In this document: piece after piece, positions 28,128 through 38,170 of the stretch
Position numbering within the stretch: position 1 is the first letter of the stretch
Layout: every line of letters starts with the position of its first letter
From: Bacteroidales bacterium
GTDB lineage: Bacteria > Bacteroidota > Bacteroidia > Bacteroidales > WCHB1-69
Assembly: GCA_016282395.1 (NCBI GenBank)
Contig: JAEEKL010000191.1
Location: forward strand, 1 to 40,145
Direction: 5' to 3'
Length of the DNA: 40,145 nt
Notes under the pieces: generated by a model
What the model was told of the DNA's origin: nothing
Seen by the model: only the letters and a program-made list of their open reading frames with translations
Database searches by the model: none
Translations under genes and position numbers: made by a program

Positions 28128-31100
28128 TTATTCTATGTTGTAAAAATAGTTGTTGGCCTTGGCCTTGTAATAGTAATTCAAATTAGCCGGAACCGACCGC
28201 AACATCTCATTCTGCTGATTATGCTGTTTGTCAAAATTCCATTCTTTTGGCGGATTTACATTCGGTATTTGTCGAGCTTCGTTCGATTTGCGTTCCTTGT
28301 CTTTCTCCCTCTCCAAATCAGCTCGCTCACTTTGCAGAAGCCGTGTGGTGATGTCCTTCTGACGATTGATGGTCTGCTGGGTAATCTGACGGTTCACCAG
28401 CTCCTTCTCCGTTTTCTGCATATCCTCAATAATCTTATCCAAAGACTTGTCCCCTACCCCATTCAGAGATTTCTGCTCGTTTTGATAATCCTGAAGCATC
28501 TTTCGGATAGCTTCCTGCTGGGCAGCCATCTTGGCAAACTGCTCACTCATATTCTGCTGCGGCATACCTGTTTGCCCTTGTTTGGACTGCTGTTCCATAG
28601 ATTTTTTCATAGCCTCCATCTGGCGGTTCAGCTGTTGCTGTAATTCACGCGCTGAGGCTTTCTTCGGCTTACCTTTGCCGCCCGGATTGTTACAAGAACC
28701 ATTCCCGGACTTTTTGCACTTTGACTGGCATTTCTGCTGCTGTTGCTGCATATCTTTCATCGACTCCATCAGCATCAAGGCAAGGTTGTTCATGGAAGTA
28801 AGGCCGATTTGCTGGTTTTTGGATGCAGACGAAAACTTTCTGTTCTGCATATCCGTCTGCGAAGTTTCAATATTGTTCTGTATCTTGGAAAGCTCTTTTT
28901 GGATGAAAGGCTTTACTGCCGCCTGTCGCCGCGCCAATGCATTCAAAGAGTCTTCTATGTGAGCCATATTCTGCTTAACTTCAAACTGCTTTTTCATCAC
29001 ATCAGAATATGATGAAGACATTGAGGTCATTTTCTGTGTTCTTTTCAAAATATTCTCTTGATCAAACGATATTTTCACCAAATTATCCAAAATCTGGCGA
29101 ACGGTGGCAATGTCTTCCGATACATTTTCCAACTCACTTTCATTAAAATCCTGCTCCATCTGCTCCGCCATCTGGTCTATGTCATCCGCAGCTTTCTTTT
29201 GGTTTTCAGCGGATTTTGATCTGTTATTCTTCTCCAAATTCTGCTGACCCTGTTGCATATTCTGTTCCGCATCCTTTTGCAGCTCCTGGGTATCCTTGAA
29301 TTTAGTGGGGTCTTCAAGCTCGTTATTCAGCTTTTTTAGCTCTTCTATATCTTTCTTAATGTCATTATACTTTTCCTTTAATTCCTGCTGTTTTTTTAGC
29401 AAATCCTCTTTTGAATTTTGCTTGTTTTCCGTTTTCTGCGCATTCTTTCTCATTTCCTCCGACAAATCACGCATATTCTTCACCGCCTCATTCAGCTTTT
29501 TCTCCACCTCAAGCTGCTTGTAAAGCTGCAGCTGCTGATCCAAAGATTCATTAATATCCTGAGTGGACATCTTCATCTTCTCCATCTGCTCTTGAATCTG
29601 ATCCTTGTTCATATTCTGCATCATGGCTTCCAACTCTTTGATCATCTCTTTCATTTCGTCAGTGAGAATCTCATCCATGCGCTTCTGCAACTCTTGTTGT
29701 TTTCTGAAAATATCTTCATCAACATTTTTGTACTGGTTCTCCACTTGTTGATGGTTTTCCTGTTTTTCCTTGAGTTCATTGATTTGGTCTTGCAGCTTCT
29801 GATACTCTTTCATCAATTTTTCAAGGTTTTTCTTGTCTTGCCAGGAAAGGTCCTTCTGCTGCATCATTTTCTGCTGCATCTTTTCTATTTCCTTAGCCAA
29901 ATCCTTAGACTCTTTTAACAAATCCGTGTATTCGGATTTCGTCTGTTCCTCGTCTTTTTGGAGATCTTCCTCAATCTCATCCATGGTGCGTACACGATAA
30001 GACTGTACCGATGATTTGGTGGATTTGGCTCCGTTCACGCCATCGTTGTCATATACCTGAAAATAGTATTCTATCTGTTCACCAGGATTCAATTGGAACA
30101 TATTTTGGTCAAAATAGTAATAGAAATCCTGGATTGTCACACTATTTTGAATTTTTATCGGCACAACATTATTTGACGACAATATTTTCCCATCCTTATC
30201 CAGTTTGTTGTAAACAAAGTGTAATTTTGAAAAACCGTAATCATCCTTTATGTTCCCTTTGAAATAAATTCGGTCATTATAGGTGGAATCCTGTTGCGAC
30301 TGCACCACAATATCCGGATACATATCCTTTATGACATTCACCTCGTCTGAAAGGGTGTCTTTACTCACCGCATATTTGTTTTTGTTCACAATAGAATAAG
30401 TGAAAGAGTTTTTTGCGGTAATGTCCACCAAATAAGAATCTTTGTCGGAAGAGATTTCTTTCTTATTCTCATCAACTATCAGTATAAGATTTTCAGAATT
30501 CCGTGTGATGAATTTCCAAGTTATATGTGTGCCTTCCGGTACTGTCAGATTGCTCACATTTTCCAGCACCTCATCAGGCTTGTTCAGGTAGGAAGGGTAA
30601 TGCAAAGAGATGTTGAAACCAAGCATCACAGGCTTCGGCAGAACATTTATTTCGTATAATGATGATTGAACCTCATCTGTAATAATTTGAAAATCAGTAT
30701 TTTCCTTTAGATTTGAAAACGTATAGGAAAACGTGGAGTTACTGTTTTTCTCACATTTATAGTTTCTGTTTTTAAATTTCACATAAACCTCATCCGGTAC
30801 CTCACTTCCTTCAACCTTCACATTAACCGTAAAATCCTCATATTGAAACGCTTTCAGAGAATCATTGGTAATGATAAAAGCATACGGGGCTGGTTTTTCA
30901 TACACTTCTGTATGGTGTACAATTCGTTTGGTAGATTCCGTAAAAAGTTCTTTCTTGATGGAAAAAAGCAACAAGAAAATAGCAACAGGAAGAATCATCC
31001 ATAACGCAATGCGCTTGGTTTTCTGCACGGGAATAGCTTGAACAAAAGAGTAAGCCTTGAACGAATCGATTTTATTGTCAATAGCGGCGGAAAGTAAATC

Positions 31101-31484
31101 GTAACTCAAATAGTCCCCTCTCTCCATCTGTTTTTGCAACTCAAAGACATTCAACAACTTGTCATCAATCTGATGGAAATGCTTACCTACAATTTTGGCT
31201 ATTTCCTCATTGGTCAGTTGCTTTCCAAGCCCACCTATTTTCAGCAACGGTATAAAGATATAGGCAATGGCAGTGGCAACGGAAAGGATTATAAATGAAT
31301 AGAATAGTACAGATCGCACAATCGTGTTTGAATATGAGAAATACTCAAACAAAGAAAAAGCTATAAATGTGGCCAACAGAATTATGACAAAGAAAGCCAA
31401 ACCTTTGCATAATTTGTTAAGGTAGTATTTTTTCAGAAACTGCCTTATCTTATCGTTCAATATCTGTGTCCTTGATGAGTTCAT
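28128..31484 (-). CDS. Large membrane-anchored coiled-coil protein (DUF4175-like)
   Basis: 1118 aa; N-terminal TM helices, extracytoplasmic beta-rich region, very long Gln/Glu/Lys-rich coiled coil. Confidence 0.75.
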   Translation of the reverse strand: MNSSRTQILNDKIRQFLKKYYLNKLCKGLAFFVIILLATFIAFSLFEYFSYSNTIVRSVLFYSFIILSVATAIAYIFIPLLKIGGLGKQLTNEEIAKIVGKHFHQIDDKLLNVFELQKQMERGDYLSYDLLSAAIDNKIDSFKAYSFVQAIPVQKTKRIALWMILPVAIFLLLFSIKKELFTESTKRIVHHTEVYEKPAPYAFIITNDSLKAFQYEDFTVNVKVEGSEVPDEVYVKFKNRNYKCEKNSNSTFSYTFSNLKENTDFQIITDEVQSSLYEINVLPKPVMLGFNISLHYPSYLNKPDEVLENVSNLTVPEGTHITWKFITRNSENLILIVDENKKEISSDKDSYLVDITAKNSFTYSIVNKNKYAVSKDTLSDEVNVIKDMYPDIVVQSQQDSTYNDRIYFKGNIKDDYGFSKLHFVYNKLDKDGKILSSNNVVPIKIQNSVTIQDFYYYFDQNMFQLNPGEQIEYYFQVYDNDGVNGAKSTKSSVQSYRVRTMDEIEEDLQKDEEQTKSEYTDLLKESKDLAKEIEKMQQKMMQQKDLSWQDKKNLEKLMKEYQKLQDQINELKEKQENHQQVENQYKNVDEDIFRKQQELQKRMDEILTDEMKEMIKELEAMMQNMNKDQIQEQMEKMKMSTQDINESLDQQLQLYKQLEVEKKLNEAVKNMRDLSEEMRKNAQKTENKQNSKEDLLKKQQELKEKYNDIKKDIEELKKLNNELEDPTKFKDTQELQKDAEQNMQQGQQNLEKNNRSKSAENQKKAADDIDQMAEQMEQDFNESELENVSEDIATVRQILDNLVKISFDQENILKRTQKMTSMSSSYSDVMKKQFEVKQNMAHIEDSLNALARRQAAVKPFIQKELSKIQNNIETSQTDMQNRKFSSASKNQQIGLTSMNNLALMLMESMKDMQQQQQKCQSKCKKSGNGSCNNPGGKGKPKKASARELQQQLNRQMEAMKKSMEQQSKQGQTGMPQQNMSEQFAKMAAQQEAIRKMLQDYQNEQKSLNGVGDKSLDKIIEDMQKTEKELVNRQITQQTINRQKDITTRLLQSERADLEREKDKERKSNEARQIPNVNPPKEWNFDKQHNQQNEMLRSVPANLNYYYKAKANNYFYNIE

Positions 31485-32577
31485 TTGGATTGTCTTCGTA
31501 AGGTGGTTGATACGTTATATTGAAAAAATCGCCATTTTGGCTGTTAAAATAGCGTCCAAGGGACTTATTTTGTCCAAAGAAACGTTTAATAAAGAAAAAA
31601 CGTAAAAAGGAATTGTTTATTTTGTTCAGTTTGCTTCTTTTGGAAAACAAAGAATAGAGTTGTTTCGAGCGAGAATATTTCACCGACAGGTTGGAAGCCT
31701 GCATTTCAGAAAACATAAGCCTGATAAGCGGTATTTTTACCGGACAAGCGGCTTCGCAAGACCCGCACAACGTAGTATGGGAGAAAAGATGCTGTGACTG
31801 GTTATATTTGTCAAAGCAGTTCATTTTTATCAGCTGAATCGGGGAAAGATTGTCACAAGCAGAAGCAACAGGACATACATCCAAACACTGTCCGCATTCT
31901 ATACAATAGAGAGACTCTTTTATCACCTCAGATGAGAGAATCTCTTCAATATCATTCATATACAGAATAACGGTTATATTCATCGCCTCTTGGGAAACCA
32001 CCTGATCGGATAAAAAGGAAAGGTGGGAAGGAAAAACATATTGGAGTTGGTTTTGGATGATTTTAACATCCTGTGGCATCTTGTTTTCCTTCGACAAGTA
32101 TTTAAGCGCGATAAAAAAGGACAAATCCTGCTGGTTTATAATAATCTGGTCAATATTGACAATTATGGCCATATTTTTTGCTTTATTAAAGCAAAATTTG
32201 GATTTTTTATCCAAAAACACGAGCGAACCGCTGTCGCAAACGGCAAAATCGGCATTTAAAACGAGAAGGTCAATGTCATCAGAAGAGTTTTCAGCCTGCT
32301 CTATGGGAATCACATCAGCATACTGCTGAAATGCGGATTCAAAAGGAATCTTGGTATCGAACGTAAGTCTTCGGGCATTGAGTTCTTTAACAAGGGTACT
32401 GACAGCAGCGTAAAGTGAATCCTTATCCTTCATCCACAGAACATCCAGCCCCTTATTAGTCAAAGAGGATTCCAAATTCAGCAAATGCTTGTCCATATCG
32501 TCAAAGTAATTGTGACGAAGGGTATAGGCTTTCTGCCGAATGCTCTCGTAATCCTTTTCTAAAAACGGAGATTTCAT
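31450..32577 (-). CDS. LUD-domain/4Fe-4S dicluster protein (LutB-like)
   Basis: LUD-like N-terminus; YCIECGQCLDVCPVASACDN and TTLCGSCEAACPVKIPLIRLM cluster motifs; 35-bp overlap with the next gene. Confidence 0.8.
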   Translation of the reverse strand: MKSPFLEKDYESIRQKAYTLRHNYFDDMDKHLLNLESSLTNKGLDVLWMKDKDSLYAAVSTLVKELNARRLTFDTKIPFESAFQQYADVIPIEQAENSSDDIDLLVLNADFAVCDSGSLVFLDKKSKFCFNKAKNMAIIVNIDQIIINQQDLSFFIALKYLSKENKMPQDVKIIQNQLQYVFPSHLSFLSDQVVSQEAMNITVILYMNDIEEILSSEVIKESLYCIECGQCLDVCPVASACDNLSPIQLIKMNCFDKYNQSQHLFSHTTLCGSCEAACPVKIPLIRLMFSEMQASNLSVKYSRSKQLYSLFSKRSKLNKINNSFLRFFFIKRFFGQNKSLGRYFNSQNGDFFNITYQPPYEDNPNELIKDTDIER

Positions 32578-32579
32578 TT

Positions 32580-33005
32580 TTACAAGTTTATTTTTTCTAT
32601 TCTTCTCTGGTGTCTTCCTCCTTCGAAAACGGCGTTGAAGAATGCATTCACCGTTTCAACAGCCGTCTCATAGCTGATAAAGCGTGCCGGCAATACCAGA
32701 ATATTGGCGTTGTTATGCTGTTTGGCCAGCGCCGCAATTTCCGGCGACCAGCAAAGGGCGGCTCTGATGCCTGCATGTTTGTTGGCCGTCATCGCCATCC
32801 CGTTACCTGTTCCGCATATCAGCACCCCTACCCCATCAGTCTCTTTCAAGACTCCTTCGGCTACAGGATGAGCGAAATCTGGATAATCCACACTCTCCGA
32901 AGAGTCGGTTCCCACATCCACAATTTCGAATTTGCCCTCGAAAAGCCTCTTAATCCGCTCTTTCAAGTCAAAACCTGCATGATCTGATCCAATGTATATC
33001 TTCAT
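32580..33005 (-). CDS. rpiB: Ribose 5-phosphate isomerase B
   Basis: MKIYIGSDHAGFDLKERIKR...DYPDFAHPVAEGV...GVLICGTGNGMAMTANKHAGIRAALCW. Confidence 0.95.
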   Translation of the reverse strand: MKIYIGSDHAGFDLKERIKRLFEGKFEIVDVGTDSSESVDYPDFAHPVAEGVLKETDGVGVLICGTGNGMAMTANKHAGIRAALCWSPEIAALAKQHNNANILVLPARFISYETAVETVNAFFNAVFEGGRHQRRIEKINL

Positions 33006-33029
33006 TTTTACTGCCTCTTATAGTGGCTG

Positions 33030-33037
33030 CAAAAATA
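33030..33037 (-). promoter_or_regulatory. -7 element (TATTTTTG) for rpiB operon
   Basis: caaaaata on + strand, 25 bp upstream of rpiB start. Confidence 0.6.
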
Positions 33038-33143
33038 CAAAAAAGATGAATGTTTTTGAGGCAACCACCATATCAATTTTTTCGCTTCTGTATTTTTTTA
33101 GAAAATAGATTTTTATTCTCTATGATTATTAAGTGTGTTTATA

Positions 33144-33383
33144 TGTGGATAAAATTTTGGAGAAAAATTTTGAAATTTCATTTATCAAAAGTAATTAACA
33201 TCGAAATGTGAATAATGTTAATTGTAATTGTCAGATTTATAAATGGGAAATATATCCGACACTTTCCTTAAAATTTTTTTCAGTGGATAAAAACATCATT
33301 ATGAAAAGGGTGAAAAAGTTAAAAATTTCAGTTCAAAAATATCCTTTATTGTGGAAGATTTTTTTATTCAAATTTTTTTCACA
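33144..33383. other. Cluster of DnaA-box-like 9-mers in AT-rich non-coding DNA
   Basis: TGTGGATAA 33144-33152, TGTGAATAA 33207-33215, AGTGGATAA 33282-33290, TTTTTCACA 33375-33383. Confidence 0.4.
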
Positions 33384-33572
33384 TAGATTTCAAATCGTAA
33401 CTTGCGTTATTTGGAAAACTCTTCATTTTATAAACATTTTGATGTTGATAATGTTGTAATTTTCTAATAATCATTTTTTTGTTTATATGTTTGAAAACCC
33501 GCTATTTTATTGGGATTTTGTGCAATTTACTGCTTATAAATTTGTTGCGACGTATTGCAGTTTTATGCGATG

Positions 33573-33608
33573 AAAAAGGCGATGAATCATCATCTTTTAT
33601 TCATCGCC
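33573..33608 (-). terminator. Rho-independent terminator of metG
   Basis: - strand GGCGATGAAT-AAAAGATGATG-ATTCATCGCC followed by TTTTT; perfect 10-bp stem. Confidence 0.8.
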
Positions 33609-33638
33609 CTTCATCGTTAATTCATTATTCATTCATCG

Positions 33639-35687
33639 TCACTTCACTGTGCTGCCCTCTTTCACCCGTTTATGGGGCTGCATGATGGAAAGAGTGCCGT
33701 CGGCATTTTCAGCCATCAGGACCATGCCGTGGGAATCCACTCCTTTTATATTCTTTGGAGCGAGATTTATAAGCATCAGAACTTGTTTGCCAATCAAATC
33801 TTCCGGTTGGTAATATTCTGCAATACCGGATATGATTTCGCGGGTATCAACACCAGTGTTAACCTTCAATTTCAGCAGTTTTTTGGTTTTGGCCACCTTT
33901 TCGGCTGCCAACACAGTCACCACTCTGACATCCATTTTCTGGAAATCATCGAATGTGACATCTTCTTTTGCAGGGGTGACATCGGCATTTTCAGCCTCAT
34001 TGGCTTTCTTAGTGTCTTCTAACTTTTTAACCTGTTTGGCGATGGTTTCATCTTCGATCTTCTCAAACAGATATTCAGCGGGATTGAGTTGATCACCTGC
34101 TTTCAATAAATCGTGACGACCACCGTCAGACCAGTTTTTATTGTTCAAATTGAGCATTTTTTGCAGCTTTTTCGCCGTGAAAGGCAGGAAAGGTTCGCAA
34201 AGAATGGACAAAGAAGCGCAAATTTGAAGGGAAATATGCAGAATGGTCTTCACATATTCCGGATTTTCTTTCTGTTTTTTCCAAGGTTCAGTGTCGGTGA
34301 GGTATTTGTTGCCGAGACGGGCAAGATTCATCAACTCCGCTTGTGCTTCACGGAACTTGTAATGTTCGATGCACTCCCCTATCCTATTCGGGAATTCGGC
34401 CATCTTTTCGATGATTTCTTTCTCATATTCGGTCAGTTCGCCGCATTCGGGAATGATTCCACCATAGTATTTGTGCGACAAAACCACCGTTCTGTTTACA
34501 AAATTGCCGAAAATAGCCAGCAATTCGTTGTTATTTTTTGCTTGGAAATCAGCCCAGGTAAAGTCCGCATCTTTGGTTTCCGGCGCTATGGAAGTAAGTG
34601 TATAACGCAGAACATCCTGTTTACCTGGGAAATCCTCAATGTATTCATGCGCCCACACGGCCCAATTACGGGAAGTGGAAATCTTGTCGCCTTCGAGATT
34701 AAGAAACTCATTTGCGGGTACTTGGTCGGGCAGAATGTAATCTCCGTGTGCTTTCAGCATGCAAGGGAAAATGATGCAGTGGAAGACGATATTGTCTTTT
34801 CCTATAAAATGTACCAATTTGGTGTCTCCGTTTTTCCACCAAGATTCCCAATCGGTATGATTCGCATCGGCCCACTCTTTTGTAGCGGAGATATATCCAA
34901 TTGGTGCGTCGAACCAGACGTACAAAACCTTTCCTTCAGCTTCTTCCAAAGGTACTTTCACACCCCATGAGAGGTCGCGGGTGACGGCGCGGGGTTGCAG
35001 TCCCTGTTCAATCCACGATTTACATTGTCCGTAAACGGTCGGTCGCCAGTCAGCTTTATGGCCTTGCAAAATCCACTCTCTTAACCATGCATCGTACTCA
35101 TTCAAAGGAAGATACCAATGTTTTGTTTCTTTCAACACAGGAGTGTTTCCGCTAAGAGCCGACTTAGGATTAATGAGATCGGTGGCACTAAGGGAGGTGC
35201 CGCAAGCTTCACATTGGTCACCATAAGCGTGTTCGTTGTTGCAGTGCGGGCAGGTGCCGGTGATGTAACGATCGGCGAGGAACTCGTGTGCCTCTTCGTC
35301 ATAGTATTGTTGGCTCGTTTTTTCTATCAGTTTACCATTGTCATACAGATATTTGAAGAATTCCGCCGCCGTTTTGTGATGGGTGGGATTCGATGTTCGC
35401 GAATAGATATCGAAGGAAATGCCCAGTTCTTCAAACGACTTCTTTATGATTTCGTGGTATCGGTTGACAATATCTTGCGGAGTAACACCTTCTTTGCGGG
35501 CTTTAATAGTGATGGGCACGCCATGTTCATCAGATCCGCCGATAAACAGCACTTCTTTGCCATTGTTGCGGAGATAGCGGACATAGATATCTGCGGGCAC
35601 ATAAACGCCGGCAAGGTGTCCTATATGAACGGGTCCGTTGGCGTACGGAAGAGCCGAAGTAACTGTGTATCGTTTTATATCTTTCAT
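33639..35687 (-). CDS. metG: Methionine--tRNA ligase with C-terminal tRNA-binding domain
   Basis: [64 protein letters not shown] (KMSKS-equivalent), C-terminal [31 protein letters not shown]. Confidence 0.96.
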   Translation of the reverse strand: MKDIKRYTVTSALPYANGPVHIGHLAGVYVPADIYVRYLRNNGKEVLFIGGSDEHGVPITIKARKEGVTPQDIVNRYHEIIKKSFEELGISFDIYSRTSNPTHHKTAAEFFKYLYDNGKLIEKTSQQYYDEEAHEFLADRYITGTCPHCNNEHAYGDQCEACGTSLSATDLINPKSALSGNTPVLKETKHWYLPLNEYDAWLREWILQGHKADWRPTVYGQCKSWIEQGLQPRAVTRDLSWGVKVPLEEAEGKVLYVWFDAPIGYISATKEWADANHTDWESWWKNGDTKLVHFIGKDNIVFHCIIFPCMLKAHGDYILPDQVPANEFLNLEGDKISTSRNWAVWAHEYIEDFPGKQDVLRYTLTSIAPETKDADFTWADFQAKNNNELLAIFGNFVNRTVVLSHKYYGGIIPECGELTEYEKEIIEKMAEFPNRIGECIEHYKFREAQAELMNLARLGNKYLTDTEPWKKQKENPEYVKTILHISLQICASLSILCEPFLPFTAKKLQKMLNLNNKNWSDGGRHDLLKAGDQLNPAEYLFEKIEDETIAKQVKKLEDTKKANEAENADVTPAKEDVTFDDFQKMDVRVVTVLAAEKVAKTKKLLKLKVNTGVDTREIISGIAEYYQPEDLIGKQVLMLINLAPKNIKGVDSHGMVLMAENADGTLSIMQPHKRVKEGSTVK

Positions 35688-35744
35688 ATTATCAATGATT
35701 TAGTTATTAATTTTTTATATTTTTACCGTAAAAAGTGAAAACGG

Positions 35745-35752
35745 CAAAGATA
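35745..35752 (-). promoter_or_regulatory. -7 element (TATCTTTG) for metG
   Basis: caaagata on + strand. Confidence 0.5.
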
Positions 35753-35887
35753 GACAAATTACGAATATGTAAGGACAAGCGATTTTACCCTTTTGAATTG
35801 TGTTTCAAAACCTCTTTATCTATTTTTATTTACATTACTATGTTCATAATTGTATGTAGTGATAAAAAGGAAAAGGTTAAAAAATGC

Positions 35888-35895
35888 TAATTTTG
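35888..35895 (+). promoter_or_regulatory. -7 element (TAATTTTG) for uvrB
   Basis: TAATTTTG; matches TAnnTTTG. Confidence 0.5.
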
Positions 35896-35991
35896 CAGGT
35901 TTTAAAAAACGTCGGTTTAGATAATCGGCGTTTTGTTGTATTGTGAATAGTGAATAGATCCAATAACCGCAAATCGTAAACCGTAAATCGA

Positions 35992-38016
35992 ATGAATTTC
36001 AAACTCACATCTTCGTACGAACCATCCGGGGATCAACCAGAAGCTATCAAAAAATTAGTGGAGGGGTTGAAAAACGGGGACAAAGCGCAGACGTTGCTCG
36101 GCGTGACCGGCTCCGGCAAAACGTTTACCATCGCGAATGTGTTGAACCAGGTGAACCGTCCGGCGCTCGTGTTGAGCCATAACAAGACGCTCGCCGCCCA
36201 GCTTTACAGTGAGTTCAAGCAGTTTTTTCCCGAAAATGCCGTTGAATATTATGTTTCCTATTACGATTACTATCAACCTGAAGCCTATATTCCGACCACT
36301 AATACTTATATAGAAAAGGATTTGTCCATCAATGACGAGATTGAAAAGTTGCGTTTACACACTACGGCAGCGTTGATGTCGGGACGGCGTGACGTAATTG
36401 TAGTGGCTTCAGTGTCATGTATTTACGGTATCGGAAATCCGGATGATTTTTCCAAGAACGTCATCCATCTGCATACGGGGATGAAAATCGACCGCAACGC
36501 GTTGCTGCTAAAGTTTGTGGCGAGCCTCTATTCACGCACCGAACTCGATTTGCAAGGCGGGCAGTTCCGCGTGAAGGGCGACACAGTGGATATTTTCCCG
36601 CCCTACAACGAGCACGCTTTCCGTATTATTTTCTGGGACGATGAGATTGAGACTCTGGAAATTATAGAGGCGGCCACAGGTGGGGTCATCACCAAAGAGG
36701 AAAACATTGTGATTTATCCGGCGAGTTTGTTCGTCACCACGCAACAGACGATGAATGAGGCTATCAATCAGATTGTGTTGGATTTGGGAGAACAGCGCGA
36801 TTATCTGAAATCTATCGGCAAACATTTGGAAGCCAAACGGTTGGAAGACCGTGTGACGTATGATGTGGAGATGATGAAGGAGTTGGGCTACTGTTCCGGC
36901 ATTGAGAACTATTCACGCTACTTTGACAAGCGTGAGCCAGGAATGCGCCCGTTCTGCATCCTTGACTTTTTCCCCGAAGACTTTGTGTTAGTGATAGACG
37001 AGAGCCATGTCACGGTACCGCAAATCGGGGCGATGTATGGTGGCGACCGTTCCCGCAAGATTAATCTGGTGGAGTATGGATTTCGGCTGCCCGCAGCCTT
37101 GGACAACCGTCCGCTGAAGTTCGATGAATTCGAGGCTTTGGTGGGGCAGACCATCTACATGAGTGCGACGCCGGCAGACTACGAGCTTGAGCAATCGGGT
37201 GGGGTAGTGGTGGAGCAGGTGGTGCGGCCCACGGGACTGTTGGATCCGCCGATAGAGGTGCGACCCGCCACCAACCAAGTTGATGACCTTCTAAACGAAA
37301 TTGAAGATACAGTCGATAAAGGTGAGCGTGTCTTGGTGACCACACTGACCAAGCGCATGGCCGAAGAACTGAATACGTATCTCATAAACATTGGAGTGAG
37401 AGCTTGTTACATTCATTCCGATGTGGAAACGCTTGACAGAGTGGAGATTTTGCAAAATTTGCGTGCCGGCGCCATCGACGTTTTAGTGGGCGTGAACCTG
37501 CTGCGTGAAGGTTTGGATTTGCCGGAAGTGTCGTTGGTGGCCATCATGGATGCTGATAAAGAGGGTTTCTTGCGCAACGTGCGTTCACTCACGCAGACAG
37601 CCGGACGCGCCGCGCGCCACGTGAACGGCCGGGTGATTTTCTATGCTAACAAAATCACCAAATCCATGCAAGCTACTATAGACGAAACCAATCGCCGTCG
37701 TTCCAAACAGATAGCTTACAATGAGTTACATCACATTGTGCCGAAAGGGGTGGTGAAATCGGACGAGATGCTGCTCACGGGAATGTCAAGTGAGAATGGC
37801 AAGCAGAAAAAACAAGGGGTTCAGTATGTTCAAAAGGAAAAGAAAATGTCTGCCGTAGCGGAGGATTTGTCCATGTATAATATGGAACAGTTAGAGAAAA
37901 AGAAGAAGTTGTACCGCAAAGAAATGGAAAAGGCAGTGAAAGAGCTGGATTTTGAGAAGGCTGCCGAGTATCGTGACGCAATAGTGGCCATTGAGAACAG
38001 GATTCGGGAATACTGA
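35992..38016 (+). CDS. uvrB: Excinuclease ABC subunit B
   Basis: QTLLGVTGSGKTFTIANV (Walker A), YYVSYYDYYQPEAYIPTTNTYIEKD, C-terminal UVR motif LEKKKKLYRKEMEKAVKELDFEKAAEYRD. Confidence 0.97.
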   Translation: MNFKLTSSYEPSGDQPEAIKKLVEGLKNGDKAQTLLGVTGSGKTFTIANVLNQVNRPALVLSHNKTLAAQLYSEFKQFFPENAVEYYVSYYDYYQPEAYIPTTNTYIEKDLSINDEIEKLRLHTTAALMSGRRDVIVVASVSCIYGIGNPDDFSKNVIHLHTGMKIDRNALLLKFVASLYSRTELDLQGGQFRVKGDTVDIFPPYNEHAFRIIFWDDEIETLEIIEAATGGVITKEENIVIYPASLFVTTQQTMNEAINQIVLDLGEQRDYLKSIGKHLEAKRLEDRVTYDVEMMKELGYCSGIENYSRYFDKREPGMRPFCILDFFPEDFVLVIDESHVTVPQIGAMYGGDRSRKINLVEYGFRLPAALDNRPLKFDEFEALVGQTIYMSATPADYELEQSGGVVVEQVVRPTGLLDPPIEVRPATNQVDDLLNEIEDTVDKGERVLVTTLTKRMAEELNTYLINIGVRACYIHSDVETLDRVEILQNLRAGAIDVLVGVNLLREGLDLPEVSLVAIMDADKEGFLRNVRSLTQTAGRAARHVNGRVIFYANKITKSMQATIDETNRRRSKQIAYNELHHIVPKGVVKSDEMLLTGMSSENGKQKKQGVQYVQKEKKMSAVAEDLSMYNMEQLEKKKKLYRKEMEKAVKELDFEKAAEYRDAIVAIENRIREY

Positions 38017-38017
38017 C

Positions 38018-38052
38018 ATAACTTAACTATGACTTAAACTTAAACTTAAACT
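38018..38052. repeat. Intergenic ACTTAA degenerate tandem repeat
   Basis: ACATAACTTAACTATGACTTAAACTTAAACTTAAACT. Confidence 0.7.
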
Positions 38053-38152
38053 GTTACCTATAATACTTCTTATCACCGCTAATCACCGAAGTCATACGTT
38101 ATACGTCTCAAATCTCAAAAAAGTTAAAAAGTATTAATTCCGAAAAAAATAG

Positions 38153-38160
38153 TATATTTG
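38153..38160 (+). promoter_or_regulatory. -7 element (TATATTTG)
   Basis: TATATTTG 11 bp before ATG at 38171; a start at the second Met (38177) is equally possible. Confidence 0.5.
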
Positions 38161-38170
38161 CGCCCTTATT

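Noticed and set aside
31730-31770. Apparent missing cysteine in the second Fe-S motif (TTLCGSCEAACP) of the LutB-like protein
   Set aside because: As I recall, LutB/LldF-type proteins commonly show xLCGxCxxxCP here, so this is probably normal for the family.
33208-33459. 83-aa plus-strand ORF in the rpiB-metG gap
   Set aside because: Composition (K/I/F/N-rich) expected from AT-rich non-coding DNA; no clear RBS or motif.
34113-34970. 285-aa ORF antisense to metG, and similar long shadows (38429-39217 antisense to the acyltransferase, 29418-29918 antisense to DUF4175)
   Set aside because: All fall opposite strongly supported coding sequence and lack domain motifs.
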